64,000 nt of DNA from Vibrio tetraodonis (lineage in GTDB: Bacteria; Pseudomonadota; Gammaproteobacteria; Enterobacterales; Vibrionaceae): assembly GCF_003350295.1 (NCBI RefSeq), contig NZ_QLYY01000006.1, positions 186,001-250,000 of the forward strand. Direction: 5' to 3'. Below the pieces are notes generated by a model. The model made no database searches. It had not been told where the DNA came from and worked only from the letters and a program-made list of their open reading frames with translations. Below are positions 37,040-46,782 of this stretch, piece after piece. Every line of letters begins with the position of its first letter. Positions within the stretch are counted from its first letter, which is position 1. Made by a program: the position numbers and the translations under genes.

Positions 37040-38230
37040 CTACAGAACAGCTGCTATTGCTTTACAAAGTGGCAGCATATTTGAACGAGTCATGCCTGCA
37101 ACACTGATACGCCCAGATCCAACAATATAGATGCCAAACTCGTCTTTGAGGCGAGTAACTTGCTCTTTTGTCAGACCTGAGAATGAGAACATACCATTTT
37201 GACGCTCGATGAAACTAAAGTCCGCACTTACTCCTCGTTCTTTGAGTGTTGTTACGAAAAGTTCTCGCATGTCCTGAATACGGTCGCGCATTTCTTTCAC
37301 CTCGGCTTCCCATTCAGCACGTAGTTGTTGGTTATTTAGAATGTGGGTAACGACTGCACTGCCGTGAGCTGGAGGATTTGAATAGATTGAACGTATGATT
37401 GCTTTCACTTGAGAGAATGCTGTTGTTGCAACGCACTCTGATTCAGCGACGAGAGTGAAGGCACCAACACGTTCGTTATAAAGTCCAAAGTTTTTAGAGA
37501 ATGAACTTGCGACTAAAATTTCTCTGTTATGTTTAGAGAAAATACGCAGCCCTTCGGCATCTTCTTCCACGCCTATAGCAAAACCTTGATAGGCGAAGTC
37601 AAAGAGTGGGAGGAGCTGTTTAGAGGAAATGAGTTTAGCTAGGGTTTCCCATTCTTCGCTTGTAGGATCAATACCCGTCGGGTTGTGGCAACAACCATGT
37701 AAAAGAACAACATCACCTTTTTCTGCGCGTTCCAAATCTGCTAGCATGGCAGAGAAGTCTTTGTCTTTTGTTTGCGCATTGTAATAGCTATATTGGGCAG
37801 TCTCTAAACCAGCGGCGGTAAACACGGCATTATGATTGGCCCAAGTAGGATTACTGATCCAAATTTTCACGTCACCTAGTTGGCGTTTGATGAACTCAGC
37901 TGCGACGCGCAATGCACCAGTACCACCAGGAGCTTGCGCTGTTTTGGCAAGCTTATTCGTTACGATATCAGCGTCACTACCGAATAAGAGTTTTTGTACT
38001 GCCAGACCATACTCAGCTGTCCCCTCAATGGTCAGATAAGACTTAGTCTTTTCGTTTTCTAGCAAAGCGGCTTCTGCTTTTTTGACTGTTGTTAGTACAG
38101 GAGTTTCACCTTGCTCATTTTTGTAGATACCGACACCGAGGTTAATTTTGTCTGCACGAGAGTCATTTTTGAACTCTTCTGTTAGTCCGAGAATTGGATC
38201 AGCAGGTGCAGCAGCGACTTTTTCAAACAT
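37040..38230 (-). CDS. aspC: Aspartate/aromatic aminotransferase
   Basis: A 396-residue class I PLP aminotransferase interconverting aspartate/glutamate and oxoacids, and able to work on aromatic amino acids. It matches E. coli AspC closely: [59 protein letters not shown] and the PLP lysine in [15 protein letters not shown], then [11 protein letters not shown]. The start used is MFEKV at 38230, three codons into the open frame. TyrB is very similar, but the sequence favours AspC. Gene order near asnS is also seen in enterobacteria, where aspC and asnS lie close. Confidence 0.93.
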   Translation of the reverse strand: MFEKVAAAPADPILGLTEEFKNDSRADKINLGVGIYKNEQGETPVLTTVKKAEAALLENEKTKSYLTIEGTAEYGLAVQKLLFGSDADIVTNKLAKTAQAPGGTGALRVAAEFIKRQLGDVKIWISNPTWANHNAVFTAAGLETAQYSYYNAQTKDKDFSAMLADLERAEKGDVVLLHGCCHNPTGIDPTSEEWETLAKLISSKQLLPLFDFAYQGFAIGVEEDAEGLRIFSKHNREILVASSFSKNFGLYNERVGAFTLVAESECVATTAFSQVKAIIRSIYSNPPAHGSAVVTHILNNQQLRAEWEAEVKEMRDRIQDMRELFVTTLKERGVSADFSFIERQNGMFSFSGLTKEQVTRLKDEFGIYIVGSGRISVAGMTRSNMLPLCKAIAAVL

Positions 38231-38369
38231 AATGGTCATCCGTGTTAATCGAAGGAAGGGATAGTAATAGTGTGCTTATTTATACCTTATGTAGGCTTGT
38301 GGAAACAAGATTGGAGAGCAATAAAATGCATAATTCAACTAACTTTGTCTGGTTACCCTTGGAGTAGGG

Positions 38370-39701
38370 CTAAAATCGCAAAAATACAGAGACGTTCAAG
38401 TCTGTGTCAAAGGGATAGACATGAAAGTTTTTATAGGCCTGAGCACGCATTTCTTCCTCGGCTTGAGCATTTTCTTCCCTCTCAATACGTCTGTATTTAT
38501 CAGCAATATCGATAAACTCTTGCTCGATGGCTAAGAATGCATCAACAATTTCGGGATCAAAGTGAGATCCTCGCCCCTCTATGATAATCGCTTTGGCTGT
38601 TTCGTGAGGGAAAGCTTTCTTGTATATCCGCTCGCAAATGAGAGCATCGTAAACATCTGCAATTGCCATAAGTCTCCCAGAAATAGGTATTTCTTCTCCA
38701 GCAAGCGATTTTGGGTATCCACTACCATCCCATTTTTCATGGTGTGTGAGGGAGATTTCTTTCGCAAGACGCAGGAATGAATTGCTTCCAAGGTGCTTTT
38801 CTGCAATAGAAAGAGCATTTGAACCTATTTCTGGATGCCCTTTCATGATTTCGAATTCTTCTTCGGTTAATTTACCCGGCTTAAGTAAGATATTGTCAGG
38901 TATACCGACCTTTCCCACATCATGTAAGGGCGCGGATTTATAAAGCAGTTCTATATAACTGGGTGTTAGCAGTTGTTTATGTTTATCAAACTGACTGAGA
39001 TAGGTGGCAAGAGCTCTCACATATTCTTGAGTCCGTAGAATATGTGCCCCGGTCTCGTTGTCTCGAGATTCAGCTAATGCCGATAAAGAAACAATCGCCA
39101 CGTCTCTCGTTGTTTTTACCTCGTCTTGGCTCGATTGCAAGCTGTCAAGCATATGATTAGTCAGTGAGGCCATGGAGCCAAGCTCGTTATGCTCAAAAAC
39201 AGGCAAACGTTTTTCAATGTTTCCTTTGGTCACTTCAAGTAATGAAGATTCTTGAGAGAGTAGAATCTGACGAGCTAGTTTTGCCCAAAGTATGAGTATA
39301 GTTACAACGTAACATAGCATTACTACCGAAATGTATAAAAACTCTTTGAGAACGCTGATTGTGCCACTGCCATCGAGCAAGCGTTCGGGATTATGTTCTA
39401 GCCAAAAAATATCTTTTACCGCCACCATACTGAGCAAAGTTGTTAAAGTAATGATTAATGCTGTAATCATGATACCCATTTGCTTAACGATAGATTGGCG
39501 CTGTCCACTGAGTTTGAATATTTCAGCATTGTCTTTCATCTCGGAAAAATGTTCGATCTTGCTCGACAGTTGTAGTATTAGACCGGATAAGAAGCCAAAC
39601 AAAGTCATCCCTAGGATCACTTTAAAGTTATTCTCTAGTCCAAAGCTATAATAGACGTTATAAAATAGTGCGAGTGGAATAGACGCCGTAAAAAAATGCA
39701 A
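38370..39701 (-). CDS. HD-GYP cyclic-di-GMP phosphodiesterase, membrane-bound (5' end apparently frameshifted)
   Basis: The frame encodes 443 residues: membrane segments (about 5-22, 27-46, 71-94 and 113-140), a HAMP-like linker (about 140-195) and an HD-GYP domain with the metal and substrate motifs SAPLHDVGKVGIPDNILLKP, KGHPEIGS and GYPKSLAGEEIP, then ADVYDALIC. It would hydrolyse c-di-GMP and so affect motility and biofilm. The only start in this frame is a TTG (39701) at the edge of a seven-T tract, just after an in-frame TGA. The other frame upstream continues a hydrophobic N-terminus from a GTG at 39792 and would join if the tract had six T. So this copy is frameshifted, phase-variable or carries a sequencing error. 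Confidence 0.8.
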   Translation of the reverse strand: MHFFTASIPLALFYNVYYSFGLENNFKVILGMTLFGFLSGLILQLSSKIEHFSEMKDNAEIFKLSGQRQSIVKQMGIMITALIITLTTLLSMVAVKDIFWLEHNPERLLDGSGTISVLKEFLYISVVMLCYVVTILILWAKLARQILLSQESSLLEVTKGNIEKRLPVFEHNELGSMASLTNHMLDSLQSSQDEVKTTRDVAIVSLSALAESRDNETGAHILRTQEYVRALATYLSQFDKHKQLLTPSYIELLYKSAPLHDVGKVGIPDNILLKPGKLTEEEFEIMKGHPEIGSNALSIAEKHLGSNSFLRLAKEISLTHHEKWDGSGYPKSLAGEEIPISGRLMAIADVYDALICERIYKKAFPHETAKAIIIEGRGSHFDPEIVDAFLAIEQEFIDIADKYRRIEREENAQAEEEMRAQAYKNFHVYPFDTDLNVSVFLRF

Positions 39702-39902
39702 TATTAATCAAACCTAGCAGATATAACTGACATAAGCGCGAATGTATCCTTTCTACATTGCTAATACCTACTATCAGTGTCGATGGCCTCACACTTTATA
39801 TAGCGAGGGACATGTAAATGTTGATCTATTAGGCTAAAGCCTTAGTGTGATTGCCTAAGTGCATAATTAAATTATGCTTTTTGATTGAAGGGTGAGGGAC
39901 AT

Positions 39903-41291
39903 ATGACTCGCTATCAGCAGCTTGCGGAACAACTCAAATTACAGATTGAAAGTGGAATTTGGCGTGCAGGGGAGAAAGTCCCTTCTGTCAGAGTGACCAG
40001 CCGTAACTGCTCGGTCAGCGCATCAACTGTTTTGCAAGCATACCAACTGCTTGAATCTAAGGGGTGGCTGGTCGCAAAACCACAATCTGGCTTTTTTGTC
40101 ACTTCAATCATGGATAGAGTGCCGTTAGAAAGTTGTGAGAAATTCATTAGGCCTAAATATAACGACAAACTCTATGAGTTTTTGCAAAGTAATATTAACG
40201 TCGGCGTAGCCCTGGGCTGCGCTTTCCCGGATCCCGATCTTTTTCCACTGCAGTCACTTAATCGCCATTTGGCAAGCGCAGGGCGTAAAATGCCAACTCA
40301 CAGCGTGTTTAATAACATGCCTCCGGGTAATGAATCCTTGAGGCGCCATATTGCGCAGAGATATATTAATCAAGGACTATCGGTTTCTCATGATGACATT
40401 GTCATCACATCTGGAGCGATGGAAGCCCTAAATCTAAGCTTGCAAGTTGTTACTCATCCGGGTGATTCGGTAGTGATTGAAGCTCCTGCGTTTTATGGTG
40501 CAATACAAGCCATCGAGAGGTTGGGGCTTAAGGCCATTGAAGTACCTGTCGACTTGGAGGAAGGATTACTTGTTGACCAATTTGAAAAAGTAATCAGCCA
40601 GAACAACATAAAAGCGTGCTGGTTTATGCCAAGTTTTCATAACCCAACAGGTACTTGTTTATCGACTGAAAAACGACGAAAGATTATTGAGTTAGCGCAG
40701 AAATATCACCTAGCTGTGGTGGAAGATGACGTTTATTCAGAACTCTATTTTGGTGAACAACGCCCAATTCCTCTCAAGTATTGGGACGAAGAAGATAGGG
40801 TACTCCTGTGCGGTTCTTTTTCTAAATCATTGTGTCCAGGTTATCGAATTGGTTGGGTAGTAAATAGAAAGCTTCATCAGCAGTTGCAAAAAGCCCAATT
40901 GGTATCAACGCTTTCAGGAAGCGTGCCGGTGCAGGAGGGAATTGCTCATTTCTTGCAGTATGAAAGCTTAGACAGCCATTATCGAAAACTTCGTAAAGAG
41001 TTAAGTTATCGTCAACAGACTTTTATTGAAGTGCTTCAACGCCACATTCCAGCTAATGTTAGATTGACTCTTCCCAGAGGAGGCTATTTTATATGGCTTA
41101 AGCTAGGGGAAAAAATTGATACTTATCGAATGTATCGAAATCTACAAATGAAGGGGATCACTATCGCCTATGGTTGCCTTTTCAGTGCCAGAGAGAAGTT
41201 CCAAGATTGTATGCGCTTAAATACTTCTTATGAGATGACACCAGAGCTAGCTAAAGCGATTAAACATATTGCGATGGAGGTCAACAAATAA
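39903..41291 (+). CDS. MocR-type transcription regulator (GntR helix-turn-helix plus aminotransferase domain)
   Basis: A 462-residue two-domain regulator. Residues 1-75 form a GntR winged helix (TRYQQLAEQLKLQIESGIW, VPSVRVTSRNCSVSASTVLQAY, ESKGWLVAKPQSGFFV). After a linker, about 100-460 is a fold-type I aminotransferase domain with the PLP lysine in GSFSKSLCPGYRIGW. MocR proteins sense PLP or an amino-acid adduct and control vitamin B6 or amino-acid genes; the target is unknown. GAGGGAC sits five bases before the ATG. It resembles E. coli YdcR more than PdxR by overall layout. The following gene is a small two-helix protein on the same strand, 95 bases away. Confidence 0.9.
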   Translation: MTRYQQLAEQLKLQIESGIWRAGEKVPSVRVTSRNCSVSASTVLQAYQLLESKGWLVAKPQSGFFVTSIMDRVPLESCEKFIRPKYNDKLYEFLQSNINVGVALGCAFPDPDLFPLQSLNRHLASAGRKMPTHSVFNNMPPGNESLRRHIAQRYINQGLSVSHDDIVITSGAMEALNLSLQVVTHPGDSVVIEAPAFYGAIQAIERLGLKAIEVPVDLEEGLLVDQFEKVISQNNIKACWFMPSFHNPTGTCLSTEKRRKIIELAQKYHLAVVEDDVYSELYFGEQRPIPLKYWDEEDRVLLCGSFSKSLCPGYRIGWVVNRKLHQQLQKAQLVSTLSGSVPVQEGIAHFLQYESLDSHYRKLRKELSYRQQTFIEVLQRHIPANVRLTLPRGGYFIWLKLGEKIDTYRMYRNLQMKGITIAYGCLFSAREKFQDCMRLNTSYEMTPELAKAIKHIAMEVNK

Positions 41292-41386
41292 GCAACTGTT
41301 TGTGTATTTATTGGGGCAACTGTACTGATTGAATATGCCGAACTTGTGTTGCAATGGTTGCAGTTATTCAGCGTAGAGAAGTATGT

Positions 41387-41596
41387 ATGATTACACCTAA
41401 TTACACCCGTCAGTACCTGTTATTTACTGTTGCTATGATAAGCGCTTTTTTGCTCATCTTTGGTCATTTGATTTTGGCTAAGTCTTTTGCTGGCCTAGTA
41501 TGGGTTGAGTACACAGCAGCTGCTATTCCCTTTGTATTACTCTTTCTTTGTATTTTTGGTTTTAGGTATGCAATAAAAGAGGAAGAAAGCTCGTAA
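41387..41596 (+). CDS. Small two-helix membrane protein
   Basis: A 69-residue protein with hydrophobic segments at about 8-28 and 33-58 and an acidic tail (KEEESS). GAGAAG precedes the chosen ATG (41387); an open frame runs 11 codons upstream without a ribosome site. No family recognised. It follows the MocR regulator and may be transcribed with it. Confidence 0.55.
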   Translation: MITPNYTRQYLLFTVAMISAFLLIFGHLILAKSFAGLVWVEYTAAAIPFVLLFLCIFGFRYAIKEEESS

Positions 41597-41973
41597 TAAT
41601 ACGAAGAGTAAGCAATGGTTAATTGGTTATGCTTTAGTTACTTACCCCCAAGGGGCTGATATTCTCATTCTATCAGTCCCATTCGCATTAGCCTGTGTAT
41701 TATGCTTTAAAGCTCAGAAGCTTAAAGTTTTTCTAAAAATATGTCATCTTGATTTTGTAGAGTAATTACTTGACTTTTTTGCAGGTTAAATTAAAAGTAT
41801 CACTGAGTCATAAATATGATCTTTTGTGATTATTTCTCTTATTTTATCATGCCAATTGTAACTTCATATCAATGGTGTTAGCTTTGTGCCCACTAAAGTT
41901 AAACACTGTATCGCACATAGCATCCATAGCGCTTCACTAGCCAATGGTTTCTTTCAGAGATAGAACTTCGCTA
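41597..41973. other. Gene-free AT-rich stretch with two hairpins
   Basis: No supported gene. A 10-bp stem with one G-T pair (41652-41661 with 41671-41680, loop TTCTCATTC) has no T run. A second hairpin (41705-41727) is followed by TTTTTC and is listed as a possible terminator. The region from 41750 to 41900 is very AT-rich and probably holds the promoter of the next gene. Confidence 0.5.
41705..41732 (+). terminator. Possible terminator
   Basis: CTTTAAAGCT pairs with AGCTTAAAG (one bulged A) over a four-base loop, followed by five T residues. It lies about 110 bases after the small two-helix gene. Confidence 0.45.
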
Positions 41974-42345
41974 ATGCGGATCTCGTTTGACACGTACCCA
42001 ATGATTTATCTAAATCAACACAAGCTTAAGTCATACGAAGCTTGTGATAGCCATGTAAGAAACGCCATGCTGAAAATTACAAAAAAAAGCAGGACTGGTC
42101 GGCTCATGGATAAGGAAGTTTATTACTACGCAGGGGAAGTATTAGCCGCGAAATCCTCTTACAACCCTTTCTTTGCAAAGGGTGCGAAAGAAAATTATGT
42201 ACTTGAATGGTATTTGGGTGGTTTTGCTCGAAAACAAGTCGGTGCACTAGACCATGACCATGCTGAAGCCAAATTTGACCATCGTTTACAGCTTTGGACC
42301 GAAAGAATTTCACATAATGCTGATGTTATTCGTCCAATGAAATAA
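41974..42345 (+). CDS. Conserved-looking hypothetical protein
   Basis: A 123-residue soluble, basic protein with no signal peptide or membrane helix. The chosen ATG gives MRISFDTYPMIYLNQHKLKS; an ATG ten codons earlier is possible. Aromatic and His-rich blocks (KEVYYYAGEVLAAKSSYNPFF, VGALDHDHAEAKFDHRL) look conserved, but I do not recognise the family. It ends right at a strong terminator, which supports it as a real gene. It stands alone between a long non-coding stretch and asnS. Confidence 0.6.
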   Translation: MRISFDTYPMIYLNQHKLKSYEACDSHVRNAMLKITKKSRTGRLMDKEVYYYAGEVLAAKSSYNPFFAKGAKENYVLEWYLGGFARKQVGALDHDHAEAKFDHRLQLWTERISHNADVIRPMK

Positions 42346-42371
42346 AAAAACCTCCCTCGGGAGGTTTTTTT
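42344..42371. terminator. Bidirectional terminator
   Basis: AAAAAACCTCC/GGAGGTTTTTT with a four-base loop CTCG. It separates the hypothetical gene from convergent asnS and has A and T tracts on both sides. Confidence 0.92.
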
Positions 42372-42381
42372 GTATACGCCT

Positions 42382-43782
42382 TTAAAAGCTTGCTGAGCGC
42401 GGTGTCCGTGGGAATGGAATAACGTCTCTAACATTGCCCATACCTGTTACGTATGAAACCAATCGCTCAAACCCTAGGCCAAAACCAGCATGAGGAACTG
42501 TACCGTAGCGACGCAAGTCTCGATACCAACCCATATGATCTGGGTCGATTCCCATATCACGCATACGTGAATCTAGTACTTCTAGGCGCTCTTCACGTTG
42601 AGAGCCACCAATAATCTCTCCGATACCTGGCGCTAGTACATCCATTGCTGCGACCGTTTTACCGTCATCGTTCAAACGCATGTAGAAAGCTTTAATGTCT
42701 TTCGGATAGTTTTTCACAATAACAGGCGCTTTAAAGTGCTCTTCAGCTAGATAGCGCTCGTGTTCTGATGACATATCGATTCCCCACTCAACAGGAAATT
42801 CAAATTCGCGACCAGAATCGAGGAGAATTTGAATGGCATCTGTATAATCTACTTGAGCGAAGTCAGAGTCAACGAATGCCTCTAAACGAGAAATGGCTGC
42901 CTTATCAATACGCTGTGCAAAGAACTCAAGGTCGTCACGACGCTCCTCTAAAACTGCTTTGAAGACATATTTCAGCATATCTTCGGAAAGCTTGGCGATA
43001 TCCTCAAGGTCTGCAAATGCGACTTCAGGTTCTACCATCCAAAACTCCGCTAGATGTCGACTCGTATTCGAGTTCTCTGCTCTAAATGTAGGACCAAACG
43101 TATATACTTTGCTCAAGGCACACGCATAGGCCTCGGCATTTAGCTGACCTGATACGGTTAAAAATGTCTCTTTACCGAAGAAGTCTTCATTGTAATCGAC
43201 TTGATCTTCATCATTACGAGGAAGATTTTCCATATCTAAAGTTGAAACGCGGAACATTTCACCAGCGCCTTCAGCATCTGAGGCAGTAATAAGCGGAGCT
43301 GAAACCCAATAGTAACCTTGTTCATGGTAGAAGCGGTGAATGGCTTGAGATAAGCAGTTACGTACTCTTGCCACAGCACCTATAACGTTCGTTCTTGGGC
43401 GCAAATGGGCGACTTCACGCAAATACTCGATTGAGTGACGAGTTTTTGCCATTGGATAAGTGTCAGCATCTTCCACCCACCCAACCACTTGTACGGCGGT
43501 TGCTGCCAGCTCAAAGTCTTGTCCTTTCGCGGGAGACTCGACTATTTTTCCAGTGACTTCGACAGAACAGCCTGTGGTAAGTTTGAGGACTTCTTCAGAG
43601 TAATTATCGAGATTATTTGGGACCACGGCCTGAATCGGGTCGAAACAAGAGCCGTCGTAGATGGCAAGAAAAGAGATTCCAGCTTTGGAATCGCGACGTG
43701 AACGGATCCAGCCACGGACAGTTACTTCACTGTCCACTGGTAGCTTTCCGCGTAATACGTCGGATACAGGCGCGTAAGTCAT
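42382..43782 (-). CDS. asnS: Asparaginyl-tRNA synthetase
   Basis: A 466-residue class II synthetase charging tRNA-Asn. The N-terminal OB-fold anticodon domain (about 1-110) has [19 protein letters not shown]. The catalytic domain shows motif 2 [27 protein letters not shown] (visible as [17 protein letters not shown]) and motif 3 [15 protein letters not shown]. The start is [10 protein letters not shown] at 43782, as in orthologues; 11 codons of open frame upstream have no family match. Confidence 0.96.
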   Translation of the reverse strand: MTYAPVSDVLRGKLPVDSEVTVRGWIRSRRDSKAGISFLAIYDGSCFDPIQAVVPNNLDNYSEEVLKLTTGCSVEVTGKIVESPAKGQDFELAATAVQVVGWVEDADTYPMAKTRHSIEYLREVAHLRPRTNVIGAVARVRNCLSQAIHRFYHEQGYYWVSAPLITASDAEGAGEMFRVSTLDMENLPRNDEDQVDYNEDFFGKETFLTVSGQLNAEAYACALSKVYTFGPTFRAENSNTSRHLAEFWMVEPEVAFADLEDIAKLSEDMLKYVFKAVLEERRDDLEFFAQRIDKAAISRLEAFVDSDFAQVDYTDAIQILLDSGREFEFPVEWGIDMSSEHERYLAEEHFKAPVIVKNYPKDIKAFYMRLNDDGKTVAAMDVLAPGIGEIIGGSQREERLEVLDSRMRDMGIDPDHMGWYRDLRRYGTVPHAGFGLGFERLVSYVTGMGNVRDVIPFPRTPRSASF

Positions 43783-44086
43783 GTTGTAAATATTCTCCAG
43801 TAAGTAAAAAGTCAATCCGGTGTTTTAGACGCCAAACATCAATGAAAAGCAGGTAACACAGAACTGTATATGTTAAGTACCACATATTACCTTTCAAATT
43901 TAAGGCTTCAACCTTTAATTCGCCGCAAGTGAAGTAAAAAGTGCATAAATATAGCAACTCACCAGCTGGTACACCCATTGCTCAAATGGCATTGAAGAAA
44001 TAATCCTGTAAATCGGTTGGCAAAACTTGTCACTACTATACTATTTCCTTAGTATTGCATGTCTTTTGTATTGCCCGAGAGCCAGA
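43783..44086. other. Divergent intergenic region asnS/queD
   Basis: About 300 bases with no supported gene. It must contain the divergent promoters for asnS and queD. I looked for a preQ1 riboswitch before queD and saw no convincing H-type pseudoknot. Confidence 0.5.
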
Positions 44087-44449
44087 ATGAAAACTGAGTT
44101 GTATAAAGAGTTTATGTTTGAAGCAGCGCACCACCTGCCCAATGTCCCAGAAGGGCATAAGTGTGGACGTTTACATGGCCACTCTTTTTTAGTTCGTCTT
44201 TACCTTACCGGTGAGGTTGATCCGCACACTGGATGGTTGATTGATTTTTCCGAAGTTAAAAGTATCTTTAATCCTATATACGATCAGCTCGACCATCACT
44301 ATCTCAATGAAATCGAGGGATTAGAGAACCCAACTAGTGAAGTACTAGCAAAGTGGATTTGGGATAAAGTGAAGCCGTTACTACCAATGTTAAGTAAAGT
44401 AGAAATCAAGGAAACGTGCACGGCAGGTTGCATATATAAAGGTGATTAG
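44087..44449 (+). CDS. queD: 6-carboxy-5,6,7,8-tetrahydropterin synthase
   Basis: A 120-residue QueD/PTPS-I enzyme in queuosine synthesis, converting 7,8-dihydroneopterin triphosphate to carboxytetrahydropterin. Zinc ligands: His in FEAAHHL and the pair HGHS; the catalytic Cys is in [21 protein letters not shown] and LDHHYLN, then [12 protein letters not shown] are further family blocks. The start chosen is [13 protein letters not shown]; the frame is open 20 codons upstream with a hydrophobic run that is not part of the family. Confidence 0.93.
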   Translation: MKTELYKEFMFEAAHHLPNVPEGHKCGRLHGHSFLVRLYLTGEVDPHTGWLIDFSEVKSIFNPIYDQLDHHYLNEIEGLENPTSEVLAKWIWDKVKPLLPMLSKVEIKETCTAGCIYKGD

Positions 44450-44553
44450 ACACCAATATATATGAAGTTAAGAAGAGGCGGCTTTTGTCTCTCTTTTTTT
44501 ATCTTATATCTAAACTTTGCTTTTATCGATGCACAATGAATATGGGGGAAGGC

Positions 44554-45192
44554 ATGGTTACAAGAATCGCAATAGTTGTTCAATTTGTTTTGGCGTTATC
44601 GATATTTTACCTAGGCTATACCATCCATTCTACATCGAACAAAGTGAGTCATATTATTGAAGTCTACCCCGAAATACTTAAAGATATTGATTCGTTGGCA
44701 AACACGCTTCAGGTAGAAGATTGGCTTAAAGTTGCTGAAGTCGCTGAACAAATGATACCAGACGTTATGAAAAGCGTGGATCAAGTGTCGAAAAGTATAA
44801 CTGCGATAAATCAAACGGCAGCCTCTATTGACGAAAAAGTGCCGAGTGTTCTCAATGAATTAACGCATTATCGTGTTGAGGTGTTTCCTGCGATTGTGAC
44901 TGAGGCCTCTAGCTATCGTAAAGATGTGATTCCTCCAGTATTAGAGGAAAGTCAAGGTTATAGACAGACCACAATACCGATGTTGGTAAGGGAAAGTACG
45001 AATTTGCGTAGTGATATTCCCCTTATGTTAGCGAAAGCCGATGAAATTGTTGATCAAAGCCAAGAACTTGCCGAACAAGTGACATCAGGAGCGGTAAAAG
45101 GAGTCATAATGTCTCCGATTAATCTTATTAAAGATGCAGGATCTCAAATTAAGGGAAAAATCAGATCGGAAGAGCTGCCAACATCAGAATAA
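44554..45192 (+). CDS. Membrane-anchored protein with 15-residue tandem repeats
   Basis: A 212-residue protein with one N-terminal membrane helix (about 4-23) and a long, mostly helical, acidic outer part. Residues 96-164 contain five near-regular repeats: Pro at 97, 112, 127, 142 and 156, Glu at 102, 117, 132 and 147 and Tyr/Leu-Arg at 106, 121, 136 and 151. A region before it (65-92) is like a coiled coil or methyl-accepting-type helix. The chosen ATG has GGGGGAAGG immediately upstream, so earlier ATGs at 44485-44542 are less likely. No family is recognised. It follows queD by 104 bases. Confidence 0.65.
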   Translation: MVTRIAIVVQFVLALSIFYLGYTIHSTSNKVSHIIEVYPEILKDIDSLANTLQVEDWLKVAEVAEQMIPDVMKSVDQVSKSITAINQTAASIDEKVPSVLNELTHYRVEVFPAIVTEASSYRKDVIPPVLEESQGYRQTTIPMLVRESTNLRSDIPLMLAKADEIVDQSQELAEQVTSGAVKGVIMSPINLIKDAGSQIKGKIRSEELPTSE

Positions 45193-45578
45193 TTACCTCT
45201 AATCTCGTTGTCTTCAATCAATAAGTGCAATTTCTTAATTGTTATCGTTGCAATCTGATCGCTAATGATTAAGATGGTCACTTCCTTCATATTGATAGGA
45301 AAACCGTATAAGGAATGCGGTATTACCTAAAGGATTCTCGATACAAGTCGGATTTTACATGATCTTAAAAATTACTACTCCAATTATTGAACCTACTGAA
45401 GGTTCACCACATAGTCTTGCAACCATTTCTGTTTGGCTACAATTATTCTTTTCTCGTCAATATTCATCACACCCCTTCTTTTTTAAAGCTCGTTATTCTC
45501 TTCGCTTCTGAATGATAGCCGTAGTGCTAGACAAGCGTATTTTTCACTTTCTTACAATCAAATTTAGATACGAGTTTT
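45193..45578. other. Gene-free region upstream of the aromatic permease gene
   Basis: About 385 bases. A TyrR-box-like right half (TTTACA, 45354-45359) with a poor left half (TACAAG, 45342-45347) lies in the middle. A 50-codon ATG frame (45360-45512) is rich in Phe and Tyr but lacks a good ribosome site and a terminator after it. No gene is supported. Confidence 0.4.
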
Positions 45579-46733
45579 ATGAATACTAAACTTCTGGGTA
45601 GCTCCCTTATAATTTCTGGTACCGCATTGGGTGCGGGCATGCTTGCAATACCAATGGTTTTAGCTCAATTTGGCTTGTGGTACGGGACATTACTAATGAT
45701 TTTTATTTGCTTTGGGACAACTTATGCAGCTTTGCTGCTACTCGAGGCGACACTCAAAACAGGAAGCGGGTTAGGGCTTAATTCTATCGCTAGGCAGACA
45801 TTAGGTAAGCCTGGGCAGTTTGTTACCAATCTTCTTCTTTATGCGCTACTTATCTGCCTGTTGATGGCGTACATTCTTGGGGCTGCAGACTTACTTGGTC
45901 AGTTTACATCCTTTATCGGGCTCGATGTGTCTCTCCAGCACAGTCAAATTGCATTCACGCTTGTATCGGGGATCATTATTGCTTGCGGTACAGGAGCGGT
46001 TGATAAGCTCAATCGTTTGTTATTTTTCGTTATGATAATCAGTCTGGGACTAAGTCTACTAATATTACTCCCTGATTTTCAGGTCGATAACATAACTCAT
46101 ATCGTAAATAGTGATAAAGTGGACCTAATTAAAACAAGTGCGGTACTTTTCACGAGTTTTGGTTTTATGGTCGTGATTCCTTCACTGGTTGCATATAACC
46201 ATGAGGCTGATGATAAACAATTAAGAAATATGATTATTATTGGGTCAATGATACCCCTGGTATGCTATTTATGTTGGCTGTTTGCTGTTGTAGGTAATTT
46301 GAGGCCAGACCAACTAGGTGAGTTCTCAAATGTATCAGAGCTTATCCTTGCCTTTGGAGATAGCTCACAGTGGATTGGGACAATTCTTTCAGTTTTTACG
46401 GGTTTAGCACTACTTACCTCATTTTTCGGTGTCGCTATGTCTTTATATAACCAAAACCGAGACACATTTGGCCAAAATAGAGTAGTAACCTATGTACTCA
46501 CGTTTATTCTTCCGTTAGCTGGTGCGCTTTTAGCAGCCGATAAATTTCTCGCCGTACTCAGCTATGCTGGAATCATATTAGTCTTTTTAGCTGTTTTTGT
46601 TCCACTATCAATGGTCTACGTTGTTCGTAGTCAAAATATGGAATCCAAACGATACAAGGCGGAAGGTGGTAATATTATGTTATTGTTCTCCCTAGGTTTT
46701 GGTGTATTTTTGATTGCTTCTCAGTTAATTTAA
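45579..46733 (+). CDS. Aromatic amino acid permease (TyrP/Mtr type)
   Basis: A 384-residue transporter of the hydroxy/aromatic amino acid permease (HAAAP) family with about eleven membrane segments. The N-terminal GSSLIISGTALGAGMLAIPM is the typical substrate-binding unwound helix of TyrP, Mtr and TnaB. Overall it looks most like TyrP (tyrosine/H+ symport), but Mtr (tryptophan) cannot be excluded. A weak site ACGAG precedes the ATG. TyrR is encoded 13 kb away and in E. coli controls tyrP. It ends at a strong terminator convergent with sdaA. Confidence 0.88.
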   Translation: MNTKLLGSSLIISGTALGAGMLAIPMVLAQFGLWYGTLLMIFICFGTTYAALLLLEATLKTGSGLGLNSIARQTLGKPGQFVTNLLLYALLICLLMAYILGAADLLGQFTSFIGLDVSLQHSQIAFTLVSGIIIACGTGAVDKLNRLLFFVMIISLGLSLLILLPDFQVDNITHIVNSDKVDLIKTSAVLFTSFGFMVVIPSLVAYNHEADDKQLRNMIIIGSMIPLVCYLCWLFAVVGNLRPDQLGEFSNVSELILAFGDSSQWIGTILSVFTGLALLTSFFGVAMSLYNQNRDTFGQNRVVTYVLTFILPLAGALLAADKFLAVLSYAGIILVFLAVFVPLSMVYVVRSQNMESKRYKAEGGNIMLLFSLGFGVFLIASQLI

Positions 46734-46740
46734 AAAATCC

Positions 46741-46767
46741 AAGGCCTCTCTCAGCAGAGGCCTTTTT
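46741..46767. terminator. Bidirectional terminator
   Basis: A perfect 9-bp stem AAGGCCTCT/AGAGGCCTT, loop CTCAGC, followed by TTT on the plus strand and by GGATTTTTT on the minus strand. It ends the permease and sdaA transcripts. Confidence 0.9.
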
Positions 46768-46782
46768 CACTAGCCTAATCTT

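Noticed and set aside
43860..44086. Possible preQ1 riboswitch before queD
   Set aside because: No stem followed by an A-rich tail pairing into its loop could be found by eye.
45342..45359. TyrR box upstream of the aromatic permease
   Set aside because: Only the right half matches the consensus; the left half lacks the key G, so it is mentioned but not called.
45360..45512. A 50-codon frame rich in Phe and Tyr upstream of the aromatic permease gene, possibly an attenuation leader peptide
   Set aside because: No good ribosome site and no terminator or antiterminator hairpin between it and the permease gene; AT-rich DNA gives Phe-rich frames by chance.
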